Positions 1-7,479 are shown, counted from the stretch's first letter. The stretch: 10,602 bases of DNA from Cytophagaceae bacterium (GCA_947471105.1 CANIYB010000059.1:1-10602), one strand, 5' to 3'. Notes: generated by a model not told the origin, from the letters alone. Made by a program: numbers and translations.

Positions 1-861
1 AGCCTCCCAAACTAATTTCGAATTCTCCCCAGTTACAGGTGCAGTGCGAATGCTCCAATAAACTTTTTTTCGTTGAGTCAATGAATCCGACTGACCACCC
101 AAAGCAAGTGTTCGAATGAATGCTATGCTTTTTCCATCTGGCGACCAACGAGGACTCGTGTCTCTGGCAAATGAAGGATCAATCCATTGGATTTGATTAT
201 TCCCGATCGTCAATGATCCAATAAATGAATGATCTCCCCTATTCGCCACAAAAACAACTTTTGATCCATCAGGAGACCACTTTAATTGAGATACAGTTCC
301 CCTTGTTTTAAACAATTTCACAGGAGCTTCTAAAAAGTCCTCATTTTTATTGGTATCCAATTTACAAATCCAAGGCTGGCCTTCTTTAATGTAGGCAACC
401 ACATCATTTTTAGGAGAAATTACAGGTTCATCCCCCTCAGAGATAATCCGAATAGGTCCCCCTGTAAAGGCTATTTGCATCACACGAACCGTCTGAGGCT
501 CAAGATTACCATATGGATTAATCGGTTTTAAGTGATCGAAATTAGCCCCATGATCCCCACCACGCACAAATAAAACCCATTTTCCGTCATCTGAAATAGA
601 TATCGATGTTAATTCTTGCCCATCATCTTCAGAAAAAGAAGTTAATTTTCGAGGCTCGAAAATGGGCCCTTCAGCCACATAAATATTGCGAATTCCTTTT
701 TCATCCATGGCCCAAGCAATCTTATTGCCTTTATTGGAACGAATTAATTCGGTAGGAAATGGATGTGATTTAATAGCCTCAAACGTAAAGTTTTGTGCCT
801 GACTAAATCCATTAATGGCAAACAATGCAATGAATAAAATGGATGAAAAGAAACGGAGCAT
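1..861 (-). CDS. Secreted β-propeller protein, probable S9 family peptidase (partial, C-terminus outside window)
   Basis: The reverse strand reads without a stop from an ATG at 861-859 to the window edge, giving 287 codons. Residues 1-22 look like a Sec signal peptide (MLRFFSSILF, a hydrophobic run, then GFSQAQ). The rest carries repeated PD40/WD40-like propeller blades: ISDDGKWVLFV near residue 89, ISPKNDVVAYI near 148, KWSPDGSKVVFV near 194 and RWSPDGKSIAFIR near 238. This SPDGxxIAF pattern is typical of the propeller that gates the active site in S9 prolyl-oligopeptidase/acylaminoacyl-peptidase enzymes, and also of TolB-like proteins. The catalytic α/β-hydrolase domain would lie upstream of position 1, so the peptidase call is inferred from the overall look. 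A secreted amidohydrolase with a TolB-like propeller is the main alternative. The gene is divergent from the ebo cluster and probably functionally separate. Confidence 0.8.
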   Translation of the reverse strand, partial: MLRFFSSILFIALFAINGFSQAQNFTFEAIKSHPFPTELIRSNKGNKIAWAMDEKGIRNIYVAEGPIFEPRKLTSFSEDDGQELTSISISDDGKWVLFVRGGDHGANFDHLKPINPYGNLEPQTVRVMQIAFTGGPIRIISEGDEPVISPKNDVVAYIKEGQPWICKLDTNKNEDFLEAPVKLFKTRGTVSQLKWSPDGSKVVFVANRGDHSFIGSLTIGNNQIQWIDPSFARDTSPRWSPDGKSIAFIRTLALGGQSDSLTQRKKVYWSIRTAPVTGENSKLVWEA

Positions 862-1031
862 GAAAATTAATTTAGAATGGATTTAGAAATTTATTTAAAT
901 TTATGCTAATACTTTTAAAATTCATAATTGATTTATTCATGTTTCAGTTCAAATAATTGACAAAAATCATGATAAACTTCCAAGCATAATTTTATAAATT
1001 CGCCTTATAGCAACTTTTAAATTTATTTAAA
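862..1031. promoter_or_regulatory. Divergent intergenic region, presumed promoters for the S9-like gene and eboA
   Basis: This 170-bp, very AT-rich gap separates two divergently read genes, so it must hold or overlap both promoters. I see no perfect Bacteroidota promoter (TTG near -33, TAnnTTTG near -7). The nearest partial matches are TAAATTCG at 995-1002, one base off the -7 box, and TTGACA at 957-962. The spacing between them does not fit. No hairpin or riboswitch-like structure stands out. The assignment rests on position only. Confidence 0.35.
887..901 (+). repeat. 15-nt direct repeat, copy 1 (AAATTTATTTAAATT)
   Basis: AAATTTATTTAAATT occurs exactly here and again at 1019-1033, so the two copies bracket most of the divergent intergenic region. 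Each lies close to one start codon: this one about 26 nt from the S9-like ATG, the other running into the eboA TTG. It is A/T only and contains the palindrome TTTAAA, so chance similarity in AT-rich DNA is a real possibility. A binding site for a repressor is conceivable but unsupported. Confidence 0.3.
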
Positions 1032-1033
1032 TT
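1019..1033 (+). repeat. 15-nt direct repeat, copy 2, overlapping the eboA start
   Basis: Second exact copy of AAATTTATTTAAATT; its last two bases are the first two of the TTG start codon of eboA. It is exactly 132 bp from copy 1. Low complexity limits its significance. Confidence 0.3.
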
Positions 1034-1817
1034 GATCTACAGTTCTGCCATCCTAGAGGAAATCTTACGATTTGCAAATCCATCAGAAACCATTTGGATA
1101 GCATCTAAATCGAAAGGGAATGCCAAAGAACTTGCTTTAGCATTTGTCATGGCGCCCAGATTTATTTCAAAAACTCAGATCATTAACTCCACAAATGTCA
1201 TTGACGGTTGGTCCTGGCAGGATTATACCCTTGATAAATTAGTACGGATTTATATTATCTGCTTGATTTCTGAGATAGATGGTGCGGACCAACTCAATTT
1301 ATTGTTTGACACAGCTGAAATTAATGAAGCAGTCGCCTTGCATGCTGCGCTACCTGCATTAAAAAACCCGAACCAATTTTTATTACGAGCAACAGATGCC
1401 GTTAGGTCCAATATGGGCTCTGTGTTTGAATCTATTGCATTTGAAAATCCATATCCAAGCCTATATTTTTCAGAATTAGCCTGGAATCAAATGGTTTTAA
1501 AATGCATTTTCAATGACAAAGCTATTCATCGAATATATGGCCTAGAAAATAGAGCGAATCAAGCCCTTGCAGATACTTTATCAGACTTTGCTCATGAAAG
1601 ATGGGCAGCAGGCAGACGAGTTCCATCCCAAGTGTGGCGATTGGTCCCTAAATTTATGAATGAAAATTTACATAGCGATATTAAAAAATTAGAACATTCT
1701 GATAATCCTAGAGATATTCTAGCTGCACAATTGGTTAATAAAGAAATAGCCCAACCAGGAAGTACAATGGGGCAATGGAAAGAATTAGAATTGCCTGAAC
1801 CTATATATCAAGTTTAA
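1032..1817 (+). CDS. eboA: EboA, first protein of the ebo cluster (unknown biochemical activity)
   Basis: This 261-residue soluble protein has no signal peptide or membrane segment and looks largely α-helical. I identify it as EboA from its place as first gene of a complete ebo cluster and from the C-terminal stretch around residues 187-212 (FAHERWAAGRRVPSQVWRLV), which resembles what I recall as conserved in EboA proteins. No catalytic motif is visible and the family has no assigned reaction. Published work ties the ebo genes together in moving precursors to the periplasm. The start is unusual. An in-frame TAG lies at 1008-1010, no ATG occurs between it and the TTG at 1032, and the first in-frame ATG comes only at residue 41. 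TTG at 1032 is therefore the best start. eboB follows after 4 nt. Confidence 0.85.
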   Translation: MIYSSAILEEILRFANPSETIWIASKSKGNAKELALAFVMAPRFISKTQIINSTNVIDGWSWQDYTLDKLVRIYIICLISEIDGADQLNLLFDTAEINEAVALHAALPALKNPNQFLLRATDAVRSNMGSVFESIAFENPYPSLYFSELAWNQMVLKCIFNDKAIHRIYGLENRANQALADTLSDFAHERWAAGRRVPSQVWRLVPKFMNENLHSDIKKLEHSDNPRDILAAQLVNKEIAQPGSTMGQWKELELPEPIYQV

Positions 1818-1821
1818 ACAT

Positions 1822-2841
1822 ATGTGTCAAAATCCACATCAAAAGGAAATGAATCCTTCACATTTTGAAGGATCAACGGAAGAAAAAGCAACTGCAAATG
1901 TGGTGGATCATGATTTCATGAACTACACGCAGGGAATGAAATTTTTCGATCCCCATATGCACATGAGCTCCAGGACCACCGATGATTATCAAGCTTTAGC
2001 TGATGCAGGAGTAGTTGCGCTGATTGAACCGGCTTTTTGGTTAGGCCAACCGAGAACTGGTTTAGCCTCTTTCAAAGACTATTTTTCTAGCCTTGTGGGC
2101 TGGGAGAGATTTCGATCTTCCCAATTTGGCATTAAACATTATTGTACGATAGGATTGAATTCAAGAGAAGCCAATAATGAAGCGCTTGCCGAACAAGTGA
2201 TGGAAATCCTTCCCTTGTTTCTTCAAAAAGAAGGCGTTGTGGGGGTAGGTGAAATCGGCTTTGATGATCAAACAGCAGCTGAAGAAAAATATTACCGAGC
2301 CCAATTAGAAATGGCGAAGGAAATGAACCTGCCAGTCCAAGTGCATACTCCCCATCGTGATAAGAAAAAAGGGACCGAACGAAGTATGGCTATTGCACTA
2401 GAACATGGAATAGACCCCAAAATGGTTATTATTGATCATAATAATGAAGAAACAGTAAAGTCTGTATTAGATCAAGGTTTTTACGCTGCTTTTACCATTT
2501 ATCCATTTACCAAAATGGGGAATGAACGTATGGTGGAAATTGTCAAAGAATACGGGCCTAATCGAATCATGGTCAATTCCGCTGCAGATTGGGGAATTTC
2601 AGATCCCTTGGCTATTCCAAAAACAGCCGCATTGATGAAAATCAAAGGGATAGATCTAGAGACCATACGCCAAGTAACCTATCAAAATGCCTTGGATGCT
2701 TTTGCCCAAAGTGGACAAATCAATGAAAGTGATTTTATTCATGGACTGGAAATTGATCAATCACAAAAATTCAATGGAAACACCGTGCTCAGAGGAGGTC
2801 AAGCACCACGAATAAATAAAAACTCCATGATTATTCGTTAA
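1822..2841 (+). CDS. eboB: EboB, TatD-family metal-dependent hydrolase
   Basis: This is a TIM-barrel metallohydrolase of the TatD/amidohydrolase group. All expected metal-site residues are visible: HxH at H45/H47 (FFDPHMHM), E144 in GVGEIGFDD, H175 in PVQVHTPH, H206 in IIDHNN and D256 in NSAADWG. It should therefore be an active phosphoesterase or other hydrolase. The true ebo-pathway substrate is unknown and nuclease activity should not be assumed. There is no signal peptide, so it is probably cytoplasmic. The first ATG gives a 38-residue polar leader ahead of the barrel. The family normally begins close to the HxH strand, so M39 at 1936 (MKFFDPHMHM) is a credible alternative start. I keep 1822 because it sits 4 nt after the eboA stop, as in a coupled operon. 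Its stop TAA shares one base with the eboC ATG (TAATG). Confidence 0.93.
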   Translation: MCQNPHQKEMNPSHFEGSTEEKATANVVDHDFMNYTQGMKFFDPHMHMSSRTTDDYQALADAGVVALIEPAFWLGQPRTGLASFKDYFSSLVGWERFRSSQFGIKHYCTIGLNSREANNEALAEQVMEILPLFLQKEGVVGVGEIGFDDQTAAEEKYYRAQLEMAKEMNLPVQVHTPHRDKKKGTERSMAIALEHGIDPKMVIIDHNNEETVKSVLDQGFYAAFTIYPFTKMGNERMVEIVKEYGPNRIMVNSAADWGISDPLAIPKTAALMKIKGIDLETIRQVTYQNALDAFAQSGQINESDFIHGLEIDQSQKFNGNTVLRGGQAPRINKNSMIIR

Positions 2842-3722
2842 TGAAAGCAAAAATCAGAGCCTTCATTGAACTCATGCGCCCCGCGAATGTCATTACGTCT
2901 TTAACAGATGTTTTAGCTGGCATGTCGATCGTAGGATTTTTATTCAATTTTATAGACCTAAATTCAGTTCTATTTTTAGGCATATCCACCATGTGCTTGT
3001 ATGCAGGTGGCGTTGTTTTCAATGATGTATTTGACCATGAATTAGACAAAGCTGAAAGGCCAGAACGCGCATTGCCCAGTGGACGAATCTTGAAATCAGA
3101 GGCCATATTCGGTGGAATTCTATTGCTCTTCATGGGTATATTTTGTGCATTTTGGCATAGCAATATGAGCGGCTTTATTGCCATCATCATAAGCATTTGC
3201 GCTTTATTTTACGATTGGAAAGGTAAGCATATGTCCATTTTCGGGCCGATCAATATGGGTTTATGCCGCGCATTTAATTTGCTTTTAGGAATGAGTGTTT
3301 ATGAAATAGGTGTTTTTACCTATGGCTATTTAATCCTTATCCCATTAATTTACATCGCAGCTATCACGTTAGTTTCAAGGGGCGAAGTACATGGAGGAAC
3401 ACCTAAGACCCTTTTATTTGCACTATTTCTTTTTTTAATGGTCCATATTTGCCAACTATATTTTGCATTTAAATTTGGACATTTATACCTAGCATTGCCT
3501 TTTATTGCCACTCACTTTTATTTAATTTTCACCAAATTAATGGTGGCCCTAAAAGATCCAATAGGCCCCAATATCGGCAAAACAGTGAAAACTGGAGTTT
3601 TAACTTTAATTTTAATGAATGCAGCCTGGGTAAGTTTGAGTGGACAATGGGAAATGGCTATATTTGTTGTCCTGCTTTTACCCGTATCCATTCTATTAGG
3701 TAAAAAGTTTGCAGTTACGTAA
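2841..3722 (+). CDS. eboC: EboC, UbiA-like membrane prenyltransferase
   Basis: This integral membrane protein of 293 residues has roughly nine hydrophobic segments, as expected for the UbiA superfamily. These enzymes move an isoprenyl chain from a diphosphate donor to an acceptor using Mg2+. The first Asp-rich motif is intact: N61-D62-x-x-D65-x-x-x-D69, followed by RPxRALPSGR at 73-82. A second conserved block, GPINMGLCRAFNLLLGM (135-151), also fits EboC. The usual second Asp motif (such as DxExD) is replaced by SRGEVHGG at 179-186, which appears characteristic of EboC. The donor and acceptor are unknown. Being the only membrane protein of the cluster, it is the likely point where the ebo product becomes membrane-linked. 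The ATG overlaps the eboB stop by one base, which favours translational coupling. Confidence 0.93.
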   Translation: MKAKIRAFIELMRPANVITSLTDVLAGMSIVGFLFNFIDLNSVLFLGISTMCLYAGGVVFNDVFDHELDKAERPERALPSGRILKSEAIFGGILLLFMGIFCAFWHSNMSGFIAIIISICALFYDWKGKHMSIFGPINMGLCRAFNLLLGMSVYEIGVFTYGYLILIPLIYIAAITLVSRGEVHGGTPKTLLFALFLFLMVHICQLYFAFKFGHLYLALPFIATHFYLIFTKLMVALKDPIGPNIGKTVKTGVLTLILMNAAWVSLSGQWEMAIFVVLLLPVSILLGKKFAVT

Positions 3723-3732
3723 ATTTGAGTTC

Positions 3733-4878
3733 ATGCAATCGTTAAAACAAATATTTCAAGTCCCATTTCAATACGAAGTTTTTTTCACAAAAAGCTTGTT
3801 TGATCCTGCAAACAACATGTTTGCAGATTTTATTCGCCATTTTGGTAACCCGGAATTTCAAAAAAGAATTTTATTTGTTGTTGACAAAGGGGTGGCCGAC
3901 GCACATCCTGATCTGACAAATACCCTCATAACATATTTTGATCATCATTCAGTAGCTAAATTATCCCCTGAAATTTTAGTTTTACCAGGTGGTGAAATTT
4001 GTAAAAATGACCCTAGATTTTACGAAGAAGTTGTACGAGCTATCGATGAACATCGAATAGATCGACACTCTTTTGTTGCCGCCATCGGTGGAGGTGCTTT
4101 TTTAGATATGTCGGGTTATGCGGCAGCTATTTCGCATCGTGGAGTTAAATTAATTCGTATCCCTACGACCGTCTTGTCCCAAAATGATTCTGGAGTTGGC
4201 GTAAAAAATGGGGTTAATTATTTAGGTAAAAAGAACTTTCTTGGGACATTTGCTCCTGCAGTAGCTGTTTTTAATGATGTCAATTTTTTAACTACCCTAA
4301 TAGACCGAGATTGGAGATCAGGAATTGCAGAAGCCATTAAAGTAGCCTTAATTAAAGATTTGTCATTTTTTTCTTGGCTAGAAGAACATGCAGAGGACAT
4401 GAACTCAAGAAATGAGACTGTCATGATGGAGCAAATTTACCGTTGCGCCGATTTACACATGAAGCACATATCTTCCGGTGATCCATTTGAATTAGGTTCC
4501 GCTCGGCCCTTAGACTTTGGGCATTGGGCTGCACATAAATTAGAATATTTAAGTTCGTTTAGCATCCGCCATGGTGAAGCTGTTGCTATTGGAATAGCTT
4601 TAGATTGTGTCTATTCTCATTTAATAGGGAATATCTCAAAAGAAGATTTAGATCGAATCATTGGATTAATCAAAAAGCTTGGCTTTGACATTTATCATCC
4701 CGCGTTAGCTGAAAATGATAAAATTAACTTGTACAAAGGATTACAGGAATTCCAGGAACATCTTGGGGGCCAATTAACCATTACGCTCCTATTAGCCTTA
4801 GGAAAAGGAATCGAGGTGCATGAAATTGATTTTGAAATGGTCAAAAAATCGGTTGATTACTTAGCCAATCTTGCATAA
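3733..4878 (+). CDS. eboD: EboD, 3-dehydroquinate-synthase-like sugar phosphate cyclase
   Basis: This 381-residue protein is homologous to dehydroquinate synthase (AroB), which cyclises a C7 sugar phosphate using NAD+ and a divalent metal. The NAD-binding GGGAFLDMSG (119-128) and PTT (144-146) are present. The metal ligands by alignment to AroB are E200 (GIAEAIK), H264 (DFGHWAAH) and H280 (RHGEAVAIG), and H268 matches a catalytic His. The loop that reads SVGGKTAxN in AroB is GVGVKNGVN here (154-162), so the substrate probably differs from DAHP and this is unlikely to be the housekeeping AroB. It probably forms a cyclitol-like building block for the ebo product. I start at the ATG at 3733, 10 nt after the eboC stop. 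A TTG at 3709 would add eight residues and overlap eboC by 14 nt, and is less likely. Confidence 0.93.
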   Translation: MQSLKQIFQVPFQYEVFFTKSLFDPANNMFADFIRHFGNPEFQKRILFVVDKGVADAHPDLTNTLITYFDHHSVAKLSPEILVLPGGEICKNDPRFYEEVVRAIDEHRIDRHSFVAAIGGGAFLDMSGYAAAISHRGVKLIRIPTTVLSQNDSGVGVKNGVNYLGKKNFLGTFAPAVAVFNDVNFLTTLIDRDWRSGIAEAIKVALIKDLSFFSWLEEHAEDMNSRNETVMMEQIYRCADLHMKHISSGDPFELGSARPLDFGHWAAHKLEYLSSFSIRHGEAVAIGIALDCVYSHLIGNISKEDLDRIIGLIKKLGFDIYHPALAENDKINLYKGLQEFQEHLGGQLTITLLLALGKGIEVHEIDFEMVKKSVDYLANLA

Positions 4879-4881
4879 GCG

Positions 4882-6078
4882 ATGGAAACTAAACACGGTC
4901 ATTTTAGCTATTGCAGTAATATTCACCCAGGCGAAATTTGGCATGAGCATTTTGAAGAATTACAAAAAAATGTCCCCCTAGTAAAAGCACAAATAGCCCC
5001 GAATGAAAAAATGGGTTTGGGCTTACGATTTGCGAATCAAGCAAGTATTGATTTACAAAATTCAGAAACGTTCGAAAATTTAAAAGATTGGCTGAAAAAG
5101 GAGAAGCTATATGTCTTTACGTTAAATGGATTTCCGTTCGGAGGTTTTCATAATACAATTGTCAAAGACGATGTGCATACCCCCGATTGGACAACTGAAG
5201 ATCGATATGACTATACGCTAAGACTGGCTCATTTGTTGGCCAAACTTCTACCTGAAAATTTAGAAGAAGGCGGTATTTCAACTTCCCCATTGTCCTATAA
5301 ATATTGGTGGAAAAATTCGGAAGAATTGTCCAATGCTACCCAGAAAGCTACGCTACATTTAATCGACCTAGTCGTTGAGTTAGCGAAAATAGAGCAAGAA
5401 ACTGGGAAATGGATCCACATTGATATCGAACCTGAACCGGACGGTATTCTTGAAAATCACCAAGAATTTGTTGAATGGTACGAAAATACATTAATTCCCT
5501 TAGGCACTGAATATTTGCAAAATAAAGGGATTGACCACTCTGTGGATTTAATCAAAAGGCATATTCAGTTATGTTTTGATATTTGTCATTTTGGGGTGAG
5601 TTATGATAGCCCTGCTAGCTGCATTCAGGAATTAAATCAAAAAGGAATTGGCGTAGGTAAGATCCAAATTAGTTCCGCTTTGCGTGTGGATTTAAGAACG
5701 AATCCTCAAGAAAAAATTGATGCGCTTAGAAAATACCATGAGCCTGTTTACTTACACCAAGTGAAAGCTTTGTTGGCAAATGGCGAATACCTTCAATATA
5801 AAGACTTGGATGAAGCTATTCAGGATTATTCAGTCGGCAAATTTATCGAATGGAGAATCCACTTTCATGTCCCTCTTTTCCTTGCGAATTATGGCTTATT
5901 GGGCTCTACTCAAAAAGAAATCATTGAGACCTTGGAAGTTCAAAAAGCAAAGCCATTTACCCGTCATTTAGAAATAGAAACCTATACATGGGCCGTTTTA
6001 CCTAATGAGTTTCAAGCGCCCATTCATGAGTCCATTGCTCGAGAAATTAGTTGGGTGAAAGCCATTTTAAATGATTGA
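4882..6078 (+). CDS. eboE: EboE, xylose-isomerase/AP-endonuclease-type TIM barrel (metabolite traffic protein)
   Basis: This is a 398-residue soluble protein of the xylose-isomerase-like TIM-barrel superfamily, known in annotation as metabolite traffic protein EboE. Visible landmarks are CSNIHPGEIW (11-20), HIDIEPEPDG (179-188), CFDICHFG (231-238), KIQISSALRVD (260-270), WRIHFHVP (324-331) and HLEIETYTW (362-370). Acidic and His residues at these strand ends (E183, D233, H236, H327, H329, E364/E366) are placed as metal or substrate ligands in related barrels. The exact ligand set is my inference. The reaction is unknown; an isomerase or epimerase acting on a sugar-like or cyclitol-like intermediate from EboD would be consistent. 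There is no signal peptide. It starts 3 nt after eboD, and its stop shares a base with the eboF start (TGATG). Confidence 0.92.
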   Translation: METKHGHFSYCSNIHPGEIWHEHFEELQKNVPLVKAQIAPNEKMGLGLRFANQASIDLQNSETFENLKDWLKKEKLYVFTLNGFPFGGFHNTIVKDDVHTPDWTTEDRYDYTLRLAHLLAKLLPENLEEGGISTSPLSYKYWWKNSEELSNATQKATLHLIDLVVELAKIEQETGKWIHIDIEPEPDGILENHQEFVEWYENTLIPLGTEYLQNKGIDHSVDLIKRHIQLCFDICHFGVSYDSPASCIQELNQKGIGVGKIQISSALRVDLRTNPQEKIDALRKYHEPVYLHQVKALLANGEYLQYKDLDEAIQDYSVGKFIEWRIHFHVPLFLANYGLLGSTQKEIIETLEVQKAKPFTRHLEIETYTWAVLPNEFQAPIHESIAREISWVKAILND

Positions 6079-7442
6079 TGATGCAAAAAACAGTTGTCAT
6101 AGATGTCGTAGGACTTTCTGAAAGCATTATTTCAGAACATACCCCCTATTTAAAATCCTATATTGAGAAAAACCACTTAAGTAAAATTAAGCCGGTTTTA
6201 CCTGCAGTCACAACCACCTCACAAAGCTGTTATGTTACAGGGAAATATCCAACGGATCATGGAATTGTGGGAAATGGCTGGTATGATCGTACGGATGCAG
6301 AAGTGAAATTCTGGAAGCAATCGAATCATTTAGTTGGCTCCCCAAAAATATGGGATGAAGCCAAAAAAAAGGACCCATCCTTCACCTGTGCCAAAATGTT
6401 TTGGTGGTATAATATGTATTCCAGTGCAGACTATTCTGTCACACCGCGGCCTCAATACCATGCCGACGGAGTAAAAGCTCCTGATTGCTATTCAAATCCG
6501 CCTGAATTAAGAGATGAATTACAAGAAGCCTTAGGTACATTTCCATTATTTAACTTTTGGGGTCCTAATGCCAACATAAAATCCACGCAATGGATTGCGG
6601 ATGCATCTATTTGGGTAGACAAAAAATACAAGCCTACACTCAATTTAATATACCTCCCTCATCTAGATTATTGCCTTCAAAAATTTGGAGTCGATTTTAC
6701 TAAAATATCGAAGGAATTATTGGAGATCGATCGGGTGCTCCAACAATTAATCGAACATTTTGAAAGTACAAATACCCAGATCATTTTATTGTCGGAATAC
6801 GGCATAAACAATGTTTCCGAACCAATACATATTAATCGGATACTAAGAAATCATGATTGCCTAGCGATTCGTGAAGAGCAGGGATTAGAGTTACTAGATG
6901 CAGGGGCAAGTAAAGCCTTCGCCGTCTCCGACCATCAAATTGCGCATATTTATGTAAAAAATAGCGCAGATAAGAAGGAGGTAAAAAAAATATTGGAGGC
7001 AATTCCTGGAGTGACCAAAGTATTAGATTCAAAAGAAATAGAGTCCCATCATTTAAATCATGAAAGAACGGGTGATTTTGTTTTGATTGCGGATACCGAC
7101 AAATGGTTTACATATTACTATTGGCTTAATGATGCGAAGGCACCGGACTTTGCTCGGTGTGTCGAGATATTTAAAAAACCGGGATATGACCCAGTGGAAA
7201 TGTTTATGGATCCTAAAAATCCATTCATCAAACTGAGAGCTGGATATAAATTGGCCCGAAAGTTAACAGGCCTCAGGTATTTAATGGATGTCATTCCTTT
7301 AGACGCCACTTTAGTGAAAGGGTCCCACGGAAGTCCGTTTTGTGATAAGCAATTTTACCCTGTTTTTATCTCTAAACAAACGACCAAATTAGAAATTGAA
7401 CCCACGGACGTCTACAAATTGATCTTAAATTCTATTTTCTAA
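6078..7442 (+). CDS. eboF: EboF, alkaline-phosphatase-superfamily phosphodiesterase/nucleotide-pyrophosphatase-like protein
   Basis: This 454-residue protein has the fold signature of nucleotide pyrophosphatase/phosphodiesterases: D9 in VVIDVVGL and the PxxT...TGxxPxxHGI block (42-63), where T45 aligns with the catalytic threonine. The other metal-site motifs deviate. PDxxGHxxGP corresponds to LDYCLQKFG (D197 kept, His replaced by Q201), and SDHG corresponds to SEYG (E240, Y241). DHQIAH at 285-290 and GSHGSP around H417 may supply other ligands. I recall the same SEYG and DHQxAH features in other EboF-type proteins, so this looks like family specialisation rather than decay. It probably acts on, or binds, a phosphodiester or diphosphate intermediate. 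There is no signal peptide. The ATG at 6078 overlaps the eboE TGA; a second ATG follows at 6081, and a TTG at 6075 is less likely. Confidence 0.9.
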   Translation: MMQKTVVIDVVGLSESIISEHTPYLKSYIEKNHLSKIKPVLPAVTTTSQSCYVTGKYPTDHGIVGNGWYDRTDAEVKFWKQSNHLVGSPKIWDEAKKKDPSFTCAKMFWWYNMYSSADYSVTPRPQYHADGVKAPDCYSNPPELRDELQEALGTFPLFNFWGPNANIKSTQWIADASIWVDKKYKPTLNLIYLPHLDYCLQKFGVDFTKISKELLEIDRVLQQLIEHFESTNTQIILLSEYGINNVSEPIHINRILRNHDCLAIREEQGLELLDAGASKAFAVSDHQIAHIYVKNSADKKEVKKILEAIPGVTKVLDSKEIESHHLNHERTGDFVLIADTDKWFTYYYWLNDAKAPDFARCVEIFKKPGYDPVEMFMDPKNPFIKLRAGYKLARKLTGLRYLMDVIPLDATLVKGSHGSPFCDKQFYPVFISKQTTKLEIEPTDVYKLILNSIF

Positions 7443-7479
7443 ATAATATTTTATAAATTCCAACTTAAACACAAAAACT

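Noticed and set aside
957..1002. TTGACA at 957-962 with TAAATTCG at 995-1002 as an eboA promoter
   Set aside because: The distance between the boxes (over 30 nt) is too long for either a σ70-type or a Bacteroidota-type promoter. Each element alone is expected by chance in AT-rich DNA.
2831..3196. 121-codon open frame on the minus strand opposite the start of eboC
   Set aside because: It lies wholly antisense to well-conserved UbiA motifs, and its translation has no recognisable domain or consistent composition. It is a shadow of eboC.
3709..3732. TTG start for eboD overlapping the end of eboC
   Set aside because: An ATG at 3733 lies 10 nt after the eboC stop and gives a normal-length cyclase. 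The eight added residues show nothing conserved.
3733..4878. EboD as the housekeeping shikimate enzyme AroB
   Set aside because: It sits inside a complete ebo cluster, and the substrate-loop sequence differs from the AroB SVGGKT pattern.
7443..7479. Terminator or separate promoter between eboF and the Spy-like gene
   Set aside because: The 37-nt gap has no GC-rich inverted repeat followed by T's. A TTG at 7419-7421 with AT-rich sequence near 7444-7453 matches the Bacteroidota promoter only loosely.
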